From CAYYFX01 sp964571855 (GTDB lineage Bacteria; ARS69): DNA of 64,000 nt. A model generated the notes under the pieces. That model was not told the origin of the DNA. It was given only the letters and a program-made list of their open reading frames with translations, and searched no databases. A program made the translations under genes and the position numbers. Below are positions 45,022 through 53,254 of this stretch, piece after piece. Where the stretch lies: the NCBI GenBank assembly GCA_964571855.1, contig CAZNDO010000001.1, forward strand, positions 496,001 through 560,000. Direction: 5' to 3'. How positions within the stretch are numbered: the stretch's first letter is position 1; each line of letters starts with the position of its first letter.

Positions 45022-45911
45022 CGGGTCCCCTTCCGCGCGCGCACGAACGCGCTCAGCACCTCGCCGTCCCACGATGCCAGGGCCGGGGCCTGCGCGGGAT
45101 CCGCGCCGCCGATGGCGGAGGAGCCCTTCGGGGAGACACGCTCGATCCCCACCTCCTCGAAGCCGACGGAGCGGAGCATCGCGTGGTACTCGTCCATCGG
45201 CAGCGCGCCCGCCACGCAGCCCGCCCACAGCGCGGCCTCGTGCCGCACCGCGTCGGGCATGGGCTTCGTGGTTACGATGTCCGCGACCGCGAGCCGGCCG
45301 CCCGGCTTCAGCACGCGGAACGCCTCCGCCAGCGTGCGCCGCTTGTCCGTGGAGAGATTGATCACGCAGTTCGAGATCACCACGTCCACCGACGCGGACG
45401 GCAGCGGGATCTCCTCGATCGTCCCGCGCAGGAACACCGCGTTCGCGAGGCCGGACTTGCGCTGGTTCTCCAGCGCGAGGGCGAGCATCTCGTCGGTCAT
45501 GTCCAGGCCGTAGGCGCGGCCGCCGGGACCCACGCGGCGCGCGGACAGCAGCACGTCGATGCCGCCGCCCGAGCCGAGATCGAGCACGGTCTCGCCCTCG
45601 TGCAGCTCAGCCAGCGCGATGGGGTTTCCGCACCCGAGCGACGCTGCCACCGCGTCCGGCGGGAGCGTGCCGATCTCGGCGGCGTCGTAGCCGAGATCCG
45701 GTTGCCCGGAGCAGCAGCTCGCCGCGGGCGTGGACGCGGGCATGGCGGAGGACGAGCAGCAGCCGGCGGAAGCGGACGAGGGCGCGGTGGACGGGCCGCA
45801 GCAGCTCGCCGCGGCGCCGCGCCCCACGCTCTTCGCGGCTTCGGCGTACCGTGTGCGGATCTCCTCGCGCAGGCCCGGGTCGATCGTCGTCTCTTCGGTC
45901 TTCGGGGTCAT
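45018..45911 (-). CDS. arsM: Arsenite S-adenosylmethionine methyltransferase
   Basis: The protein has 297 residues. ArsM methylates As(III) to mono-, di- and trimethyl forms. The family signature is clear: VAASLGCGNPIALAELHEGETVLDLGSGGGIDVLLSA, DMTDEMLALALENQ, and VISNCVINLSTDKRRTLAEAFRVLKPGGRLAVADIV. The conserved Cys residues occur in LGCGNP, SNCVIN and WAGCVAG, for As(III) binding. The N-terminus carries three extra Cys pairs (SCCGPS, GCCSSS, SCCSGQ). AAGGAG precedes the ATG. A MarR-type regulator lies upstream in the same operon, with a second copy of its operator before arsM. Confidence 0.95.
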   Translation of the reverse strand: MTPKTEETTIDPGLREEIRTRYAEAAKSVGRGAAASCCGPSTAPSSASAGCCSSSAMPASTPAASCCSGQPDLGYDAAEIGTLPPDAVAASLGCGNPIALAELHEGETVLDLGSGGGIDVLLSARRVGPGGRAYGLDMTDEMLALALENQRKSGLANAVFLRGTIEEIPLPSASVDVVISNCVINLSTDKRRTLAEAFRVLKPGGRLAVADIVTTKPMPDAVRHEAALWAGCVAGALPMDEYHAMLRSVGFEEVGIERVSPKGSSAIGGADPAQAPALASWDGEVLSAFVRARKGTR

Positions 45912-45924
45912 GGGACTCTCCTTG

Positions 45925-45947
45925 TGGTTGGTTCTGACAACTATCAG
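45925..45947 (-). promoter_or_regulatory. Second MarR-type operator before arsM
   Basis: TGGTTG-N7-CAACTA (45925-45943) repeats the dyad at the marR start with one base changed. It overlaps CTGACAACTATCAG (45934-45947), also found before the M6-protease operon. Confidence 0.5.
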
Positions 45948-45960
45948 GGCAAACGAAATC

Positions 45961-46467
45961 CTACTCAGGGGACGGGGCGACGCAGCCGCGCACGCGGCTC
46001 GCCCGCTCCGACACCGCCCGCGCCAGTCTCGCGATCAGCCGGGCCGTGGCCTGCCGGACCTCGGGATCGAAGTCCGCCAGCAGCGCCTTCTCCTCCTCGA
46101 TCAGGTCCTGCACGATCCGTGCGTGCAGCGCGCGACCGGCCGCCGTGGGCTCCAGCAGGATCGACCGTCCGTCCGCCGGGTTCGGCACCCGGCGCACGTG
46201 GCCGGCCTTCTCCAGGCCGTCCACCACGCGCGACGCCGTGCTCTTGTCCAGCCAGAGGAGCGCGGCCAGATCGTTCATCGTGATGGCGCCTCGCTGCACC
46301 ACCGCCTCGAGGGCGTAGCACTGGGTCACCGAGATCCCGTGGCAGCAGATGCTCGTCCGGTCCCGGAACTGGTACACGCGCACCAGTTCGGACAGGGCCT
46401 CGTGCAGGTCCTCGGCGTCCCGCCGCAGGGCCGGGTCTTCCGGCCGTCGGATCGACAGTGGTTGCAT
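45961..46467 (-). CDS. MarR-family regulator of the arsenic operon
   Basis: The protein has 168 residues. It shows the MarR winged helix: VTQCYALEAVVQRGAITMNDLAALLWLDKSTASRVVDGLEKAGHVRRVPNPADGRSILLEPTAAG. Before it is YQFRDRTSICCHGISVTQCYAL, in which three Cys lie close together and could bind As(III) or sense thiol oxidation. This Cys-containing type is often next to arsM, and this gene is directly upstream of arsM here. The mRNA seems leaderless: the ATG lies six bases after TATGGT. Its palindromic operator covers the start codon. Confidence 0.88.
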   Translation of the reverse strand: MQPLSIRRPEDPALRRDAEDLHEALSELVRVYQFRDRTSICCHGISVTQCYALEAVVQRGAITMNDLAALLWLDKSTASRVVDGLEKAGHVRRVPNPADGRSILLEPTAAGRALHARIVQDLIEEEKALLADFDPEVRQATARLIARLARAVSERASRVRGCVAPSPE

Positions 46468-46502
46468 GTGCCAACCATAGGTCGGCGGCCTCCGGCCGTC
46501 AA
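46459..46502 (-). promoter_or_regulatory. marR promoter with operator over the start codon
   Basis: TTGACG (46497-46502) and TATGGT (46474-46479) are 17 bases apart on the minus strand. The dyad TGGTTG-N7-CAACCA (46459-46477) overlaps the -10 and the ATG at 46467. The start codon lies at the expected transcription start. Confidence 0.7.
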
Positions 46503-46511
46503 GGGCCCGGC

Positions 46512-46540
46512 TTGCCCGGCCCGGGACCTGCGCCTAGGCT
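46512..46540 (+). promoter_or_regulatory. Promoter of the DUF2723 gene
   Basis: TTGCCC (46512-46517) and TAGGCT (46535-46540) are 17 bases apart, giving a ~60-base leader with GGGAGG before the TTG start. Confidence 0.5.
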
Positions 46541-46606
46541 CCGGCCTCACCCGGAAGGAGGGCCGGCCGGTCGTGCGACCCGCCCGTCCCCGGGAAGGGA
46601 GGCCTC

Positions 46607-48547
46607 TTGCGCCCCACGAGTCCGCCACCGCCGACCCGGGCCGGGACTCCGGCTTCGCGCCCTCCGCGGACCGCGTGGGTCGCGGCCACGGCCGCCACGG
46701 GTGCCGCGCTCGCGCTCTACGCCTTCACGGCCGCGCCGGGGCTGGGGCTGGTGGACTCCGCGGAACTGGCGCTCACGTGCGTGACCGGCGGCGTGCCGCA
46801 CCCGCCGGGCGTTCCCCTGTACCGGCTGCTCGGCGGCATCTTCGCGAAGCTCCCGCTCGGCTCCCCGGAGCGCGCGATGAACCTGATGTCCGCGTTCTTC
46901 GCCGCGCTCGCCGTGGGCGCCGTGCTGCTGGGCGCCGAGCGGATGCTCGCGCTGCGCGACGCCGGCGCGTCGCCGCGCGGGCGTGTGCTCGCCGCGGCGG
47001 CGGCCGCCGCCGTCTTCGCCACGTCGTTCAACCCGTGGACCTGGAGCGCGCTCGCGGAGGTGTACTCCCTGAACGTGTTCCTGGTGGCCGCCGCGTGGGC
47101 GTGCGCGTGGGCCGCGCTGCTTCCGGGCGCATCCGCGGCGCCCGCGATCGCCGCGGCGTTCCTGGCCTCGTTCGGCATGGCCGTGCACCACGCCACGTCC
47201 GCGCTCATGTTCCCGGTGCTGCTGCTCATGGCCGCGCTCTTCCGGCCGGCGCTGCTCCGGGCGCGCGCCGTGCTCGTTGCGGTCGGGTGCGCGCTGGCTC
47301 TCTCGCTGTCGCTCTACCTCACGCTGATCCCCGCCGCCGCGCACGATCCCGGGCTCGGCTGGGGCGGCACCACGAACCTGCACCTCCTGTGGCGGCACAT
47401 GACCGGCACGCAGTACGCGGAGCAGGTGGGCGCGCCGATGGCCGAGTCCGTGCGCGTGCTGCGCGAGATGGGATCCACGCTGCTGCTCGGCTGCGGCGTC
47501 CCGGCGGCGCTGCTCGCGCTCGGCGGGATCGCGGCGGCGCGCCGCGCGGCGCTCGTTCCCCTCGGGATGCTCGCGCTCAACGCGCTGCTCTCCGCGCGCT
47601 ACATCGCCGGCCCCGAGGACCGCATGGCCTACGACCTGCCGGCCACCATCGCGTGGTGTCTGCTCGCCGCGGCCGGGGCGCACGCCGTCCTCGCGCGCAC
47701 GCGCCTGCCGGCCGCGGCGGCCGCCGCGCTCCTGATCGCTCTCCCCGCGGGGTGGAACGCCGTCCGGAATCTCCCGCTCTGCAACCTGCGCCACGAGCAC
47801 ACCGCGCGCGTCTTCACGGACGAGATGCTGGGCGATCTTCCCGGGGGCAGCGTGCTCCTCACGTCGGAGTGGAACCTGGCCGCGCCGTACCTGTACCGGC
47901 GGCACGTGGACGGCTGGCGCACGGACCTGGACGTGATCGACGTGCTCATGCTGCGCCGCTTCTGGTACCTGGACTACATCGAGCGCGAGCATCCGGCGCT
48001 GGTGGCCGCGTCGCGCGCGGAGTTCGACCGCTTCCGGGCCGAGGTGCGCCGCTTCGACCTGGGGCTGCCCTACGACCAGGCGAACATCCAGGCGTACTAC
48101 GACGCGCTCGTCCTCGCGTGGGTGGATGCCGGGCGCGCGCGCGGGGGCGCGTACGTGGACTGGTCCACGCCGTCCCTGCCGCAGGAGGCGTCGTGGGTGC
48201 GGCAGCGCCTCGCGCGCCCCGAGGGGATGCGCCTGCGCCTCTTCGTCCCGGGCGATCCCGGCACCGACGCGCCGCCCCCGCCGCCGGCGCCGTGCGACGC
48301 GGCGAACCTCCGGTACGTGCGCTCGCGCCTCACCGTGGAATCCCTGGACGGGGACCGGACCACGCTGGTCCCGCGCTTCGATCCGTACTGGAAGGTGTGG
48401 TCGCAGTACCAATCCGCGGTCACGTCCGCGCTGCTGGTGGCCGCGCGCAGCGGTCCGGAGGCGTTCGAGGCGCAACGGCGGGAGATCGCGGCGTGGTTCC
48501 CGGAGTCCGAGGTGGCCGCCCGGCAGGCGATTGCCGCCGCCCGGTAG
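46607..48547 (+). CDS. DUF2723-family membrane protein (O-mannosyltransferase-like)
   Basis: The protein has 646 residues from TTG at 46607. The family signature is LVDSAELALTCVTGGVPHPPGVPLYRLLGGIFAKLP, where the acidic residue and H-P-P-G lie in the first outer loop as in the PMT/GT-C fold. About 10-11 helices run to residue ~390, and a periplasmic C-terminal domain follows (TSEWNLAAPYLYRRHVDGWRTDLDVIDVLML). DUF2723 proteins are predicted to glycosylate secreted proteins or lipids from a polyprenyl-phosphate sugar. None nearby encodes its partner for certain; the GT2 at 32246 could supply the donor. Its stop is four bases from the convergent CoA-ligase gene. Confidence 0.86.
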   Translation: MRPTSPPPPTRAGTPASRPPRTAWVAATAATGAALALYAFTAAPGLGLVDSAELALTCVTGGVPHPPGVPLYRLLGGIFAKLPLGSPERAMNLMSAFFAALAVGAVLLGAERMLALRDAGASPRGRVLAAAAAAAVFATSFNPWTWSALAEVYSLNVFLVAAAWACAWAALLPGASAAPAIAAAFLASFGMAVHHATSALMFPVLLLMAALFRPALLRARAVLVAVGCALALSLSLYLTLIPAAAHDPGLGWGGTTNLHLLWRHMTGTQYAEQVGAPMAESVRVLREMGSTLLLGCGVPAALLALGGIAAARRAALVPLGMLALNALLSARYIAGPEDRMAYDLPATIAWCLLAAAGAHAVLARTRLPAAAAAALLIALPAGWNAVRNLPLCNLRHEHTARVFTDEMLGDLPGGSVLLTSEWNLAAPYLYRRHVDGWRTDLDVIDVLMLRRFWYLDYIEREHPALVAASRAEFDRFRAEVRRFDLGLPYDQANIQAYYDALVLAWVDAGRARGGAYVDWSTPSLPQEASWVRQRLARPEGMRLRLFVPGDPGTDAPPPPPAPCDAANLRYVRSRLTVESLDGDRTTLVPRFDPYWKVWSQYQSAVTSALLVAARSGPEAFEAQRREIAAWFPESEVAARQAIAAAR

Positions 48548-48551
48548 GCGC

Positions 48552-50747
48552 TCAGTTCCCGCGCAGCATCGCCAGCAGTTCCAGCGCGCGGTCCGCGGAG
48601 CGGAACACGGGGATGCCGGCGCCGGCCAGCGCGTCCGCGAACGGCGTGTACAGGGCGCCCGCGTCCACCACGACCACCCACGGCTTCGCGGTGACGCGCG
48701 CCAGCGTGGCGAGGCGCGAGGCCACCGCGCCGTCGCGCGTGCAGTCCTCCGCGTGGCCGGGGCCGGCGGCCAGCGTCTCCAGCGCGGGGGTCATGGGCAC
48801 GCACCCGATCAGCCCCACATCCACTCCCGGATCCTGCAGGACGATGCGCGCGGCCTCCGCGAAGCCCGCGTCCCCCAGGAGCGGCGTGACGTCCAGCGGG
48901 TTGCGCACGCCCACGATGCGGTCGAGGCGCGCGCGGCGCAGCACGTCGCGCAGGCGCTCCACGGTCGGGGCGGCGAAGCGCGCGAGTTCGAACGGGCCGG
49001 TGTTGTCGGCGATGGCCACGCACTCGTACCCCGCGTTCGACATCGCGCCGAGCCGGTCGCCGATCGGCTTGCCGCCGAGGCGCGTGACGAGGCGCACGAG
49101 GTCCACGAAGTCATCCAGCGTCGACGCCACGAGGACGCCCGCGCCCTCGGCCAGCTCGCGCGCGACGACGTAGTCCCCCGCCACGGCCGCGGTGTGCGAC
49201 GCGCTCGCCGCCGCGCCGGTGGGCGTGCGCCCCGCGCGGTACAGGATCACGGTGCGCCCGGCGTCCACGAGGCGGCGCGCCGTGCGCAGGAAGCGCAGGC
49301 CGTCGCCCTCGCGGAAGCCCTCCACGTAGAACGCGAACACGGACAGCTCCTCGTCCTGGGCCAGGTGCTCCGCGTAGTCGGCGATCGTGAGGTCGATCTG
49401 ATTGCCGATGGAGACGAGGTACTTCGGATTCAGCTCCGCGAGCGCGGAGCTCTTCGCGGCGAGGAACGCGCCGCTCTGCGACACCACGGCCAGCGGCGCC
49501 GCCTTGCCCGCGGGGAACGGCGCCTTCCACTCCGGCAGGAACAGCGAGTTCACGCGGCCCGGGACGGAGCGGATGCCGAGGCAGTTGCCGCCGTTGACCA
49601 CGGGGCCGCCGCCCTCCGCGTCGCGGGCGGCGTGCAGCGTGCGCCGCATCGCGCGCGCCGCATCCTGCGTGCCCTCGCGCTCGCCGAGCCCGCCGGGGAT
49701 GAGCACCACGCTCTCGGCCTTCCGCTGCTCCACCACGGCGCCGAGGATGCCGGGCACCTGGGCCGCGTCCACCGCGAGCACGATGCTGTCCACGGCATCC
49801 GGCAGGGACGCCACATCGGGGACGCACGGGCACCCGTCCACGCGGTCGCGCCCGGGCTTCACCACGAACAGGCGCGAAGGGTCGAAGCCCGCGCGCAGCG
49901 TGTTCTCGAGGATGATGCGGCCGGGGTTGCGCGCGTCGGACACGCCCACGATGGCGAGCGTGCGCGGGCGGAGCAGCGCGTCGATCTTCGCGAGCGGGCG
50001 CGGCGGATCGGCGGGCGGGCGCGGGCCGCCGAGGCGCACGAGCACGTCGAGCGCCACGGGGCCGGCGGACGTGAAGACGAGCGGGTTGATCTCCAGCTCG
50101 GCATACGGGTCCGGGAGCGAGCGCGCGGCGAAGGCCGCGAGCGTGCGCACGACCGCGGCCAGCATGCCCGGGGCGATGCGCGGCGGCTGTCCGCGCAGGC
50201 TGCGCGTGGCGAGCGCGGGCGCGGTCTTCGCATCCAGGAGCGCGGCGAGGCGCGCGTCGGTCGTGAGCTCCGGGGAGACGACGGCCACGTCGCGGCCCGG
50301 CGCGAGGTCCTTCGCCAACGCCTCCGCGCGCGTGCCGCCGAGCGCGAGCGTGACGACGGGACCGAAGTCCTCCGTCCAGTGCGCGCCCGCGAGCAGCTCG
50401 CCGCCGGGCGAGGGGTCGTATGCCACCTGCTCCACCAGGAGGAAGCCCGCGGGGTCGAAGCGCGTGAGGCGCCGTGCCATGTCATCCACGGCGGCGCGCA
50501 CGGCCGCGGGATCCTTCGGCACGACGGCCACGCCGCCGTGCTCGGTCTTGTGCTGGATGGCGGCGGACACCACCTTCACCACGATGCGGTCGCCGGGAAA
50601 CGCATCCAGGTCCGTGGCGGCAGCCTCGTCGGCGTCACGCACGAGCCGGCGCGCGGGCGTGCGGATGCCGAGGCCGGCGAGCAGGCGGTAGCCTTCGTCC
50701 TCGGTGAGGTGCGTGGGGGCGGTCGTCCCCGCGGTCGTGTCCATCAT
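48552..50747 (-). CDS. ADP-forming acyl-CoA synthetase-like protein, ATP-grasp domain first
   Basis: The protein has 731 residues. Residues ~10-235 are the ATP-grasp (beta) part (RIVVKVVSAAIQHKTEHGGVAV, LLVEQVAYD, LEINPLVFTSAG). From ~250 are the CoA-binding (VGVSDARNPGRIILENTLRAGF) and succinyl-CoA-ligase domains (GNCLGIRSV, VVSQSGAFLAAKSSALAE), and the phosphohistidine loop ASHTAAVAGDY is intact. It would make acyl-CoA from acid, CoA and ATP (or the reverse). The order beta-then-alpha is opposite to most fused ADP-forming acetyl-CoA synthetases. No ribosome site precedes the ATG; TATCTT lies six bases upstream, so the mRNA may be leaderless. Confidence 0.83.
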   Translation of the reverse strand: MMDTTAGTTAPTHLTEDEGYRLLAGLGIRTPARRLVRDADEAAATDLDAFPGDRIVVKVVSAAIQHKTEHGGVAVVPKDPAAVRAAVDDMARRLTRFDPAGFLLVEQVAYDPSPGGELLAGAHWTEDFGPVVTLALGGTRAEALAKDLAPGRDVAVVSPELTTDARLAALLDAKTAPALATRSLRGQPPRIAPGMLAAVVRTLAAFAARSLPDPYAELEINPLVFTSAGPVALDVLVRLGGPRPPADPPRPLAKIDALLRPRTLAIVGVSDARNPGRIILENTLRAGFDPSRLFVVKPGRDRVDGCPCVPDVASLPDAVDSIVLAVDAAQVPGILGAVVEQRKAESVVLIPGGLGEREGTQDAARAMRRTLHAARDAEGGGPVVNGGNCLGIRSVPGRVNSLFLPEWKAPFPAGKAAPLAVVSQSGAFLAAKSSALAELNPKYLVSIGNQIDLTIADYAEHLAQDEELSVFAFYVEGFREGDGLRFLRTARRLVDAGRTVILYRAGRTPTGAAASASHTAAVAGDYVVARELAEGAGVLVASTLDDFVDLVRLVTRLGGKPIGDRLGAMSNAGYECVAIADNTGPFELARFAAPTVERLRDVLRRARLDRIVGVRNPLDVTPLLGDAGFAEAARIVLQDPGVDVGLIGCVPMTPALETLAAGPGHAEDCTRDGAVASRLATLARVTAKPWVVVVDAGALYTPFADALAGAGIPVFRSADRALELLAMLRGN

Positions 50748-50753
50748 GTCGCC

Positions 50754-50759
50754 AAGATA
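50754..50759 (-). promoter_or_regulatory. -10 element of the CoA-ligase gene
   Basis: TATCTT on the minus strand lies six bases before the ATG at 50747. The expected transcription start falls on the start codon. No clear -35 is seen. Confidence 0.4.
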
Positions 50760-50809
50760 TCCGGCCGGCGGGCGGTCATCGATGGGCGGTGGTCCCCGCG
50801 GGCGCGTGG

Positions 50810-50815
50810 TAGCCT
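50810..50815 (+). promoter_or_regulatory. -10 element of the TssBC-like gene
   Basis: TAGCCT, the same core as at 28013, lies 40 bases before the GTG start. No clear -35 is seen. Confidence 0.3.
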
Positions 50816-50855
50816 GCCGGGGCTCGATGCCCCGTGGATTCCGGGAGGTGCCGCC

Positions 50856-52196
50856 GTGGAGAGGAGCTTCGTGATCGCCGTGGTCGGGTCGTTCTCGGGG
50901 CGGCCGGGGGAGGCCGCGCCGCGCGTGCTGCCCGTGGACCGCGACGACTTCGACGACGTCCTCCGGGCCCTCGCGCCGCGCGTGGCCACGGACCTGCCGT
51001 TCGCGGCCGAGGTGACACTCGGCGCGTGGGAGGACTTCCGCCCGGACGGCCTGGTGGATCGGGTGGCCGGGCTGCACGGCGTGCTCGCGGCGCGGGACGC
51101 GGTGGCGGACCCGGCGCGGATGACGGAGCTGCTGCGGAAGGCCGGCGTGGGGGAGGAAGCGGCGGCGCCGCGGCAGGCGGGAGCCGCCGGCGTGCCGTCC
51201 GATCGGCCATCACCGTCGGGCCCGCCCCCCGACGGCGCGTCGCTCCTGGACGCGATGCTCGAGGCGAGGCAGCCGGGGTCGGCACCGCCGGGCGCACCGT
51301 CCGCGGGCCACGCTGCGGCCGCGGGCGACGCGGTGGACCGCCGGATCCGCGAGATCGTGGAGGCCTCCGTGGATCGCACGGACTACGCCGCGCGGGACCG
51401 GCGCCGCGCGCGGGTGGACGCGGAGCTCGGCGTGCGCGTGAACGCTCTGCTTCACCACGCGGCGTTCCGGGCGATGGAGTCGCGGTGGACCTCGCTGCGG
51501 CGGTTCGTGCGCGCGGTGGAGACGGACGAGTCGCTGCGCGTGCGCGTGGTGGATGCCGGCGGCGCTCTGGCGGACGCCGCGGCCGAGCTGCGCGCGGACC
51601 TCGTGGTGACGGACCGCATCCTGGATGCGTCGGCCGCGGGCTTCGCGGCGCTCGAGGATCTCTGCGCGCTCGCGGAGCGGCTGGGCGCGCCGGTGCTTGC
51701 GGGATGGGACGCGGCGTCGGCCCCGCCGGAGCGGCTGGCGGCCGAGGCGCGCTGGAAGGCGGCGCGCGCGACGCCCGGCGCGCGTCACGTGGGCGTGTGC
51801 GCGCCGCGCATCCTCGCGCGCCTGCCCTACGGGCGCCACACGGACCCGGTGGACCGCTTCGCGTTCGAGGAGGACGCGGACCCTTCGCGACCGGAACGCT
51901 ACTGCTGGGGCAGCGCGGCGTTCGAGCTCGCCGCCGCCGCCGCGGCGGCGTGGCGCGCGGACGGGTCGCTCGCGCGCATGGATCGCTGCCTGGAGATCGG
52001 CGGCCTCCCGCAGCACGTGGCACGCGTGGACGGCGAGACGGCGGCCTGCGGCCCCGTGGAGCGCGTGCTCACGGAGCCCGAGATCGACGCGTGGAAGGCC
52101 GCGGGGCTGATCCCCGTGACGGGCGTGCGCGGCCGGGAGACGGCGCGGTTCCTGTCCACGCGCGCCCTCGGCTCCGGGCCGCTGTTCGCCGGCTGA
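50856..52196 (+). CDS. Fused TssB-TssC-like sheath protein, orphan and C-terminally short
   Basis: The protein has 446 residues from GTG at 50856, with GGGAGG upstream. Residues 1-95 look like TssB/VipA: FVIAVVGSFSGRPGEAA, VLPVDRDDFDDVLRALAP, and LGAWEDFRPDGLVDRV. After a Pro/Gly/Ser linker, residues ~165-446 look like TssC/VipB: LLHHAAFRAMESRWTSLRRFV, RILARLPYGRHTDPVDRFAFEE, RYCWGSAAFELA, and a GGLPQHVARVDG..GPVERVLTEPEIDAWKAAGLIPV end. Normal TssC has ~100 more residues. No tube, baseplate, membrane-complex or ClpV gene is here. It may be a degenerate sheath or part of an unlinked contractile system. Confidence 0.72.
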   Translation: MERSFVIAVVGSFSGRPGEAAPRVLPVDRDDFDDVLRALAPRVATDLPFAAEVTLGAWEDFRPDGLVDRVAGLHGVLAARDAVADPARMTELLRKAGVGEEAAAPRQAGAAGVPSDRPSPSGPPPDGASLLDAMLEARQPGSAPPGAPSAGHAAAAGDAVDRRIREIVEASVDRTDYAARDRRRARVDAELGVRVNALLHHAAFRAMESRWTSLRRFVRAVETDESLRVRVVDAGGALADAAAELRADLVVTDRILDASAAGFAALEDLCALAERLGAPVLAGWDAASAPPERLAAEARWKAARATPGARHVGVCAPRILARLPYGRHTDPVDRFAFEEDADPSRPERYCWGSAAFELAAAAAAAWRADGSLARMDRCLEIGGLPQHVARVDGETAACGPVERVLTEPEIDAWKAAGLIPVTGVRGRETARFLSTRALGSGPLFAG

Positions 52197-52787
52197 TCAT
52201 CCGGCCTTCGCCACGAGCTCCTGCTTCATGGACGGGAGCGGCGTGAGCTCCGGACGTGTCGTCCAGTCCACCGGACCGTGCGCGAAGCGATGCACCAGGC
52301 GCGGCAGCACCGTGTTCCCCCACGCGGCGGCGAAGTAGTCGTACGCCTGATCCCACTCCGGACCGCGACCCCAGCCGGCGTGCGTGAAGCGCACGCGCGT
52401 GGACGCGTCGCCCTCGGGGAAGAGCTCCACGACCACCATCGTGCGCTTGCCGCGGATCTTCGCGATGCTCGGCGGCGCGTCCCACGTGAACGCGAAGCGC
52501 TCGTTCGGCTCCACGTCCAGGATGCGCATGCCCTCCGCGCCGCGCTGGCCGGGCGGGTTGTCCGGGAGGAACCAGACGTCGTACGTGCCGTCCACGCGCA
52601 GGTCCACCTTGCCGCCGGGGGCGAAGAACGTGGCCATGCCCGCCTCCGTGGTCCACGCCGCCCACACGTCCGCCACGGGAGCGGCCACCACGACCTCCGC
52701 GCGCAGGATGCGGTCCGCGTGCGCGGGCACCGTGCCCGCCGCCATCGATCCGAGCGCGACGCCGAGCGCCGCCGCCTTCCTCGTCAT
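52197..52787 (-). CDS. Exported SRPBCC (START-like) domain protein
   Basis: The protein has 196 residues. A signal peptide (AALGVALGSMAAGTVPAHA) is followed by an AHSA1/SRPBCC fold: LRAEVVVAAPVADVWAAWTTEAGMATFF, FLPDNPPGQRGAEGMRILDVEPNERFAFTWDA, and VRFTHAGWGRGPEWDQAYDYFAAAWGNTVL. Such proteins bind hydrophobic ligands. I used the ATG at 52787, whose AAGGAGG has correct spacing and which overlaps the upstream stop (ATGA); an in-frame ATG at 52793 has too short a gap. It is the last gene of the ArsR-SRPBCC-SRPBCC operon and its stop abuts that of the TssBC-like gene. Confidence 0.82.
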   Translation of the reverse strand: MTRKAAALGVALGSMAAGTVPAHADRILRAEVVVAAPVADVWAAWTTEAGMATFFAPGGKVDLRVDGTYDVWFLPDNPPGQRGAEGMRILDVEPNERFAFTWDAPPSIAKIRGKRTMVVVELFPEGDASTRVRFTHAGWGRGPEWDQAYDYFAAAWGNTVLPRLVHRFAHGPVDWTTRPELTPLPSMKQELVAKAG

Positions 52788-53254
52788 GCGCATGCCTCCT
52801 TGAAGTGGATGTCGAAGACCACCGCCCAGCCGCCGTCGTACTGCGCGCGCGTCTCCGCCGCCTTCGTGCCGAGCGACTCCCAGCCGCGATGCTCCAGCTC
52901 CACGCGCGTGCCGCCGCCGGGCATGCCGACGAAGCGGACTTCCACTTCCTGCGCGGTGTCCGGCTCGCGTCCGGGGTGCCACGTCATCACGAAGCGGTGC
53001 GGCGGCTCCCACGCGACCACGGTTCCCCAGCGGGCCGTGCGTCCGTCCGCCGCCCGCTCCGCGACGGCGCCGCCGACGCGCGGCTCGATGCGGCACGCGG
53101 CCGCGTCGGCGCCGTACACGGAGTAGCCCTTCGCCAGCGGCCACCACGCGGCGATGCGCTCCGTGAAGATGGCGAAGGCCTCGGCCGGCGGCCGCGACAC
53201 CTCCACGGCCTTGCGGAGCGGCGCGAAGATCGGCGTGGGGTCAGCGCGTTCCAT
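52784..53254 (-). CDS. SRPBCC/AHSA1-like domain protein
   Basis: The protein has 156 residues, cytoplasmic. PLRKAVEVSRPPAEAFAIFTERIAAWWPL and WGTVVAWEPPHRFVMTWHPGREPDTAQEVEVRFVGMPGGGTRVELEHRGWESLG match the AHSA1 branch of the START superfamily. Members are often in operons with an ArsR regulator, as here, and bind small hydrophobic molecules; the ligand is unknown. Its start overlaps the end of the ArsR gene by 14 bases, and its stop overlaps the exported homologue (ATGA). Confidence 0.86.
   Translation of the reverse strand: MERADPTPIFAPLRKAVEVSRPPAEAFAIFTERIAAWWPLAKGYSVYGADAAACRIEPRVGGAVAERAADGRTARWGTVVAWEPPHRFVMTWHPGREPDTAQEVEVRFVGMPGGGTRVELEHRGWESLGTKAAETRAQYDGGWAVVFDIHFKEACA

Noticed and set aside
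50856..52196. Part of a complete type VI secretion locus
   Set aside because: No Hcp, VgrG, baseplate, membrane or ClpV genes are within the window on either side.
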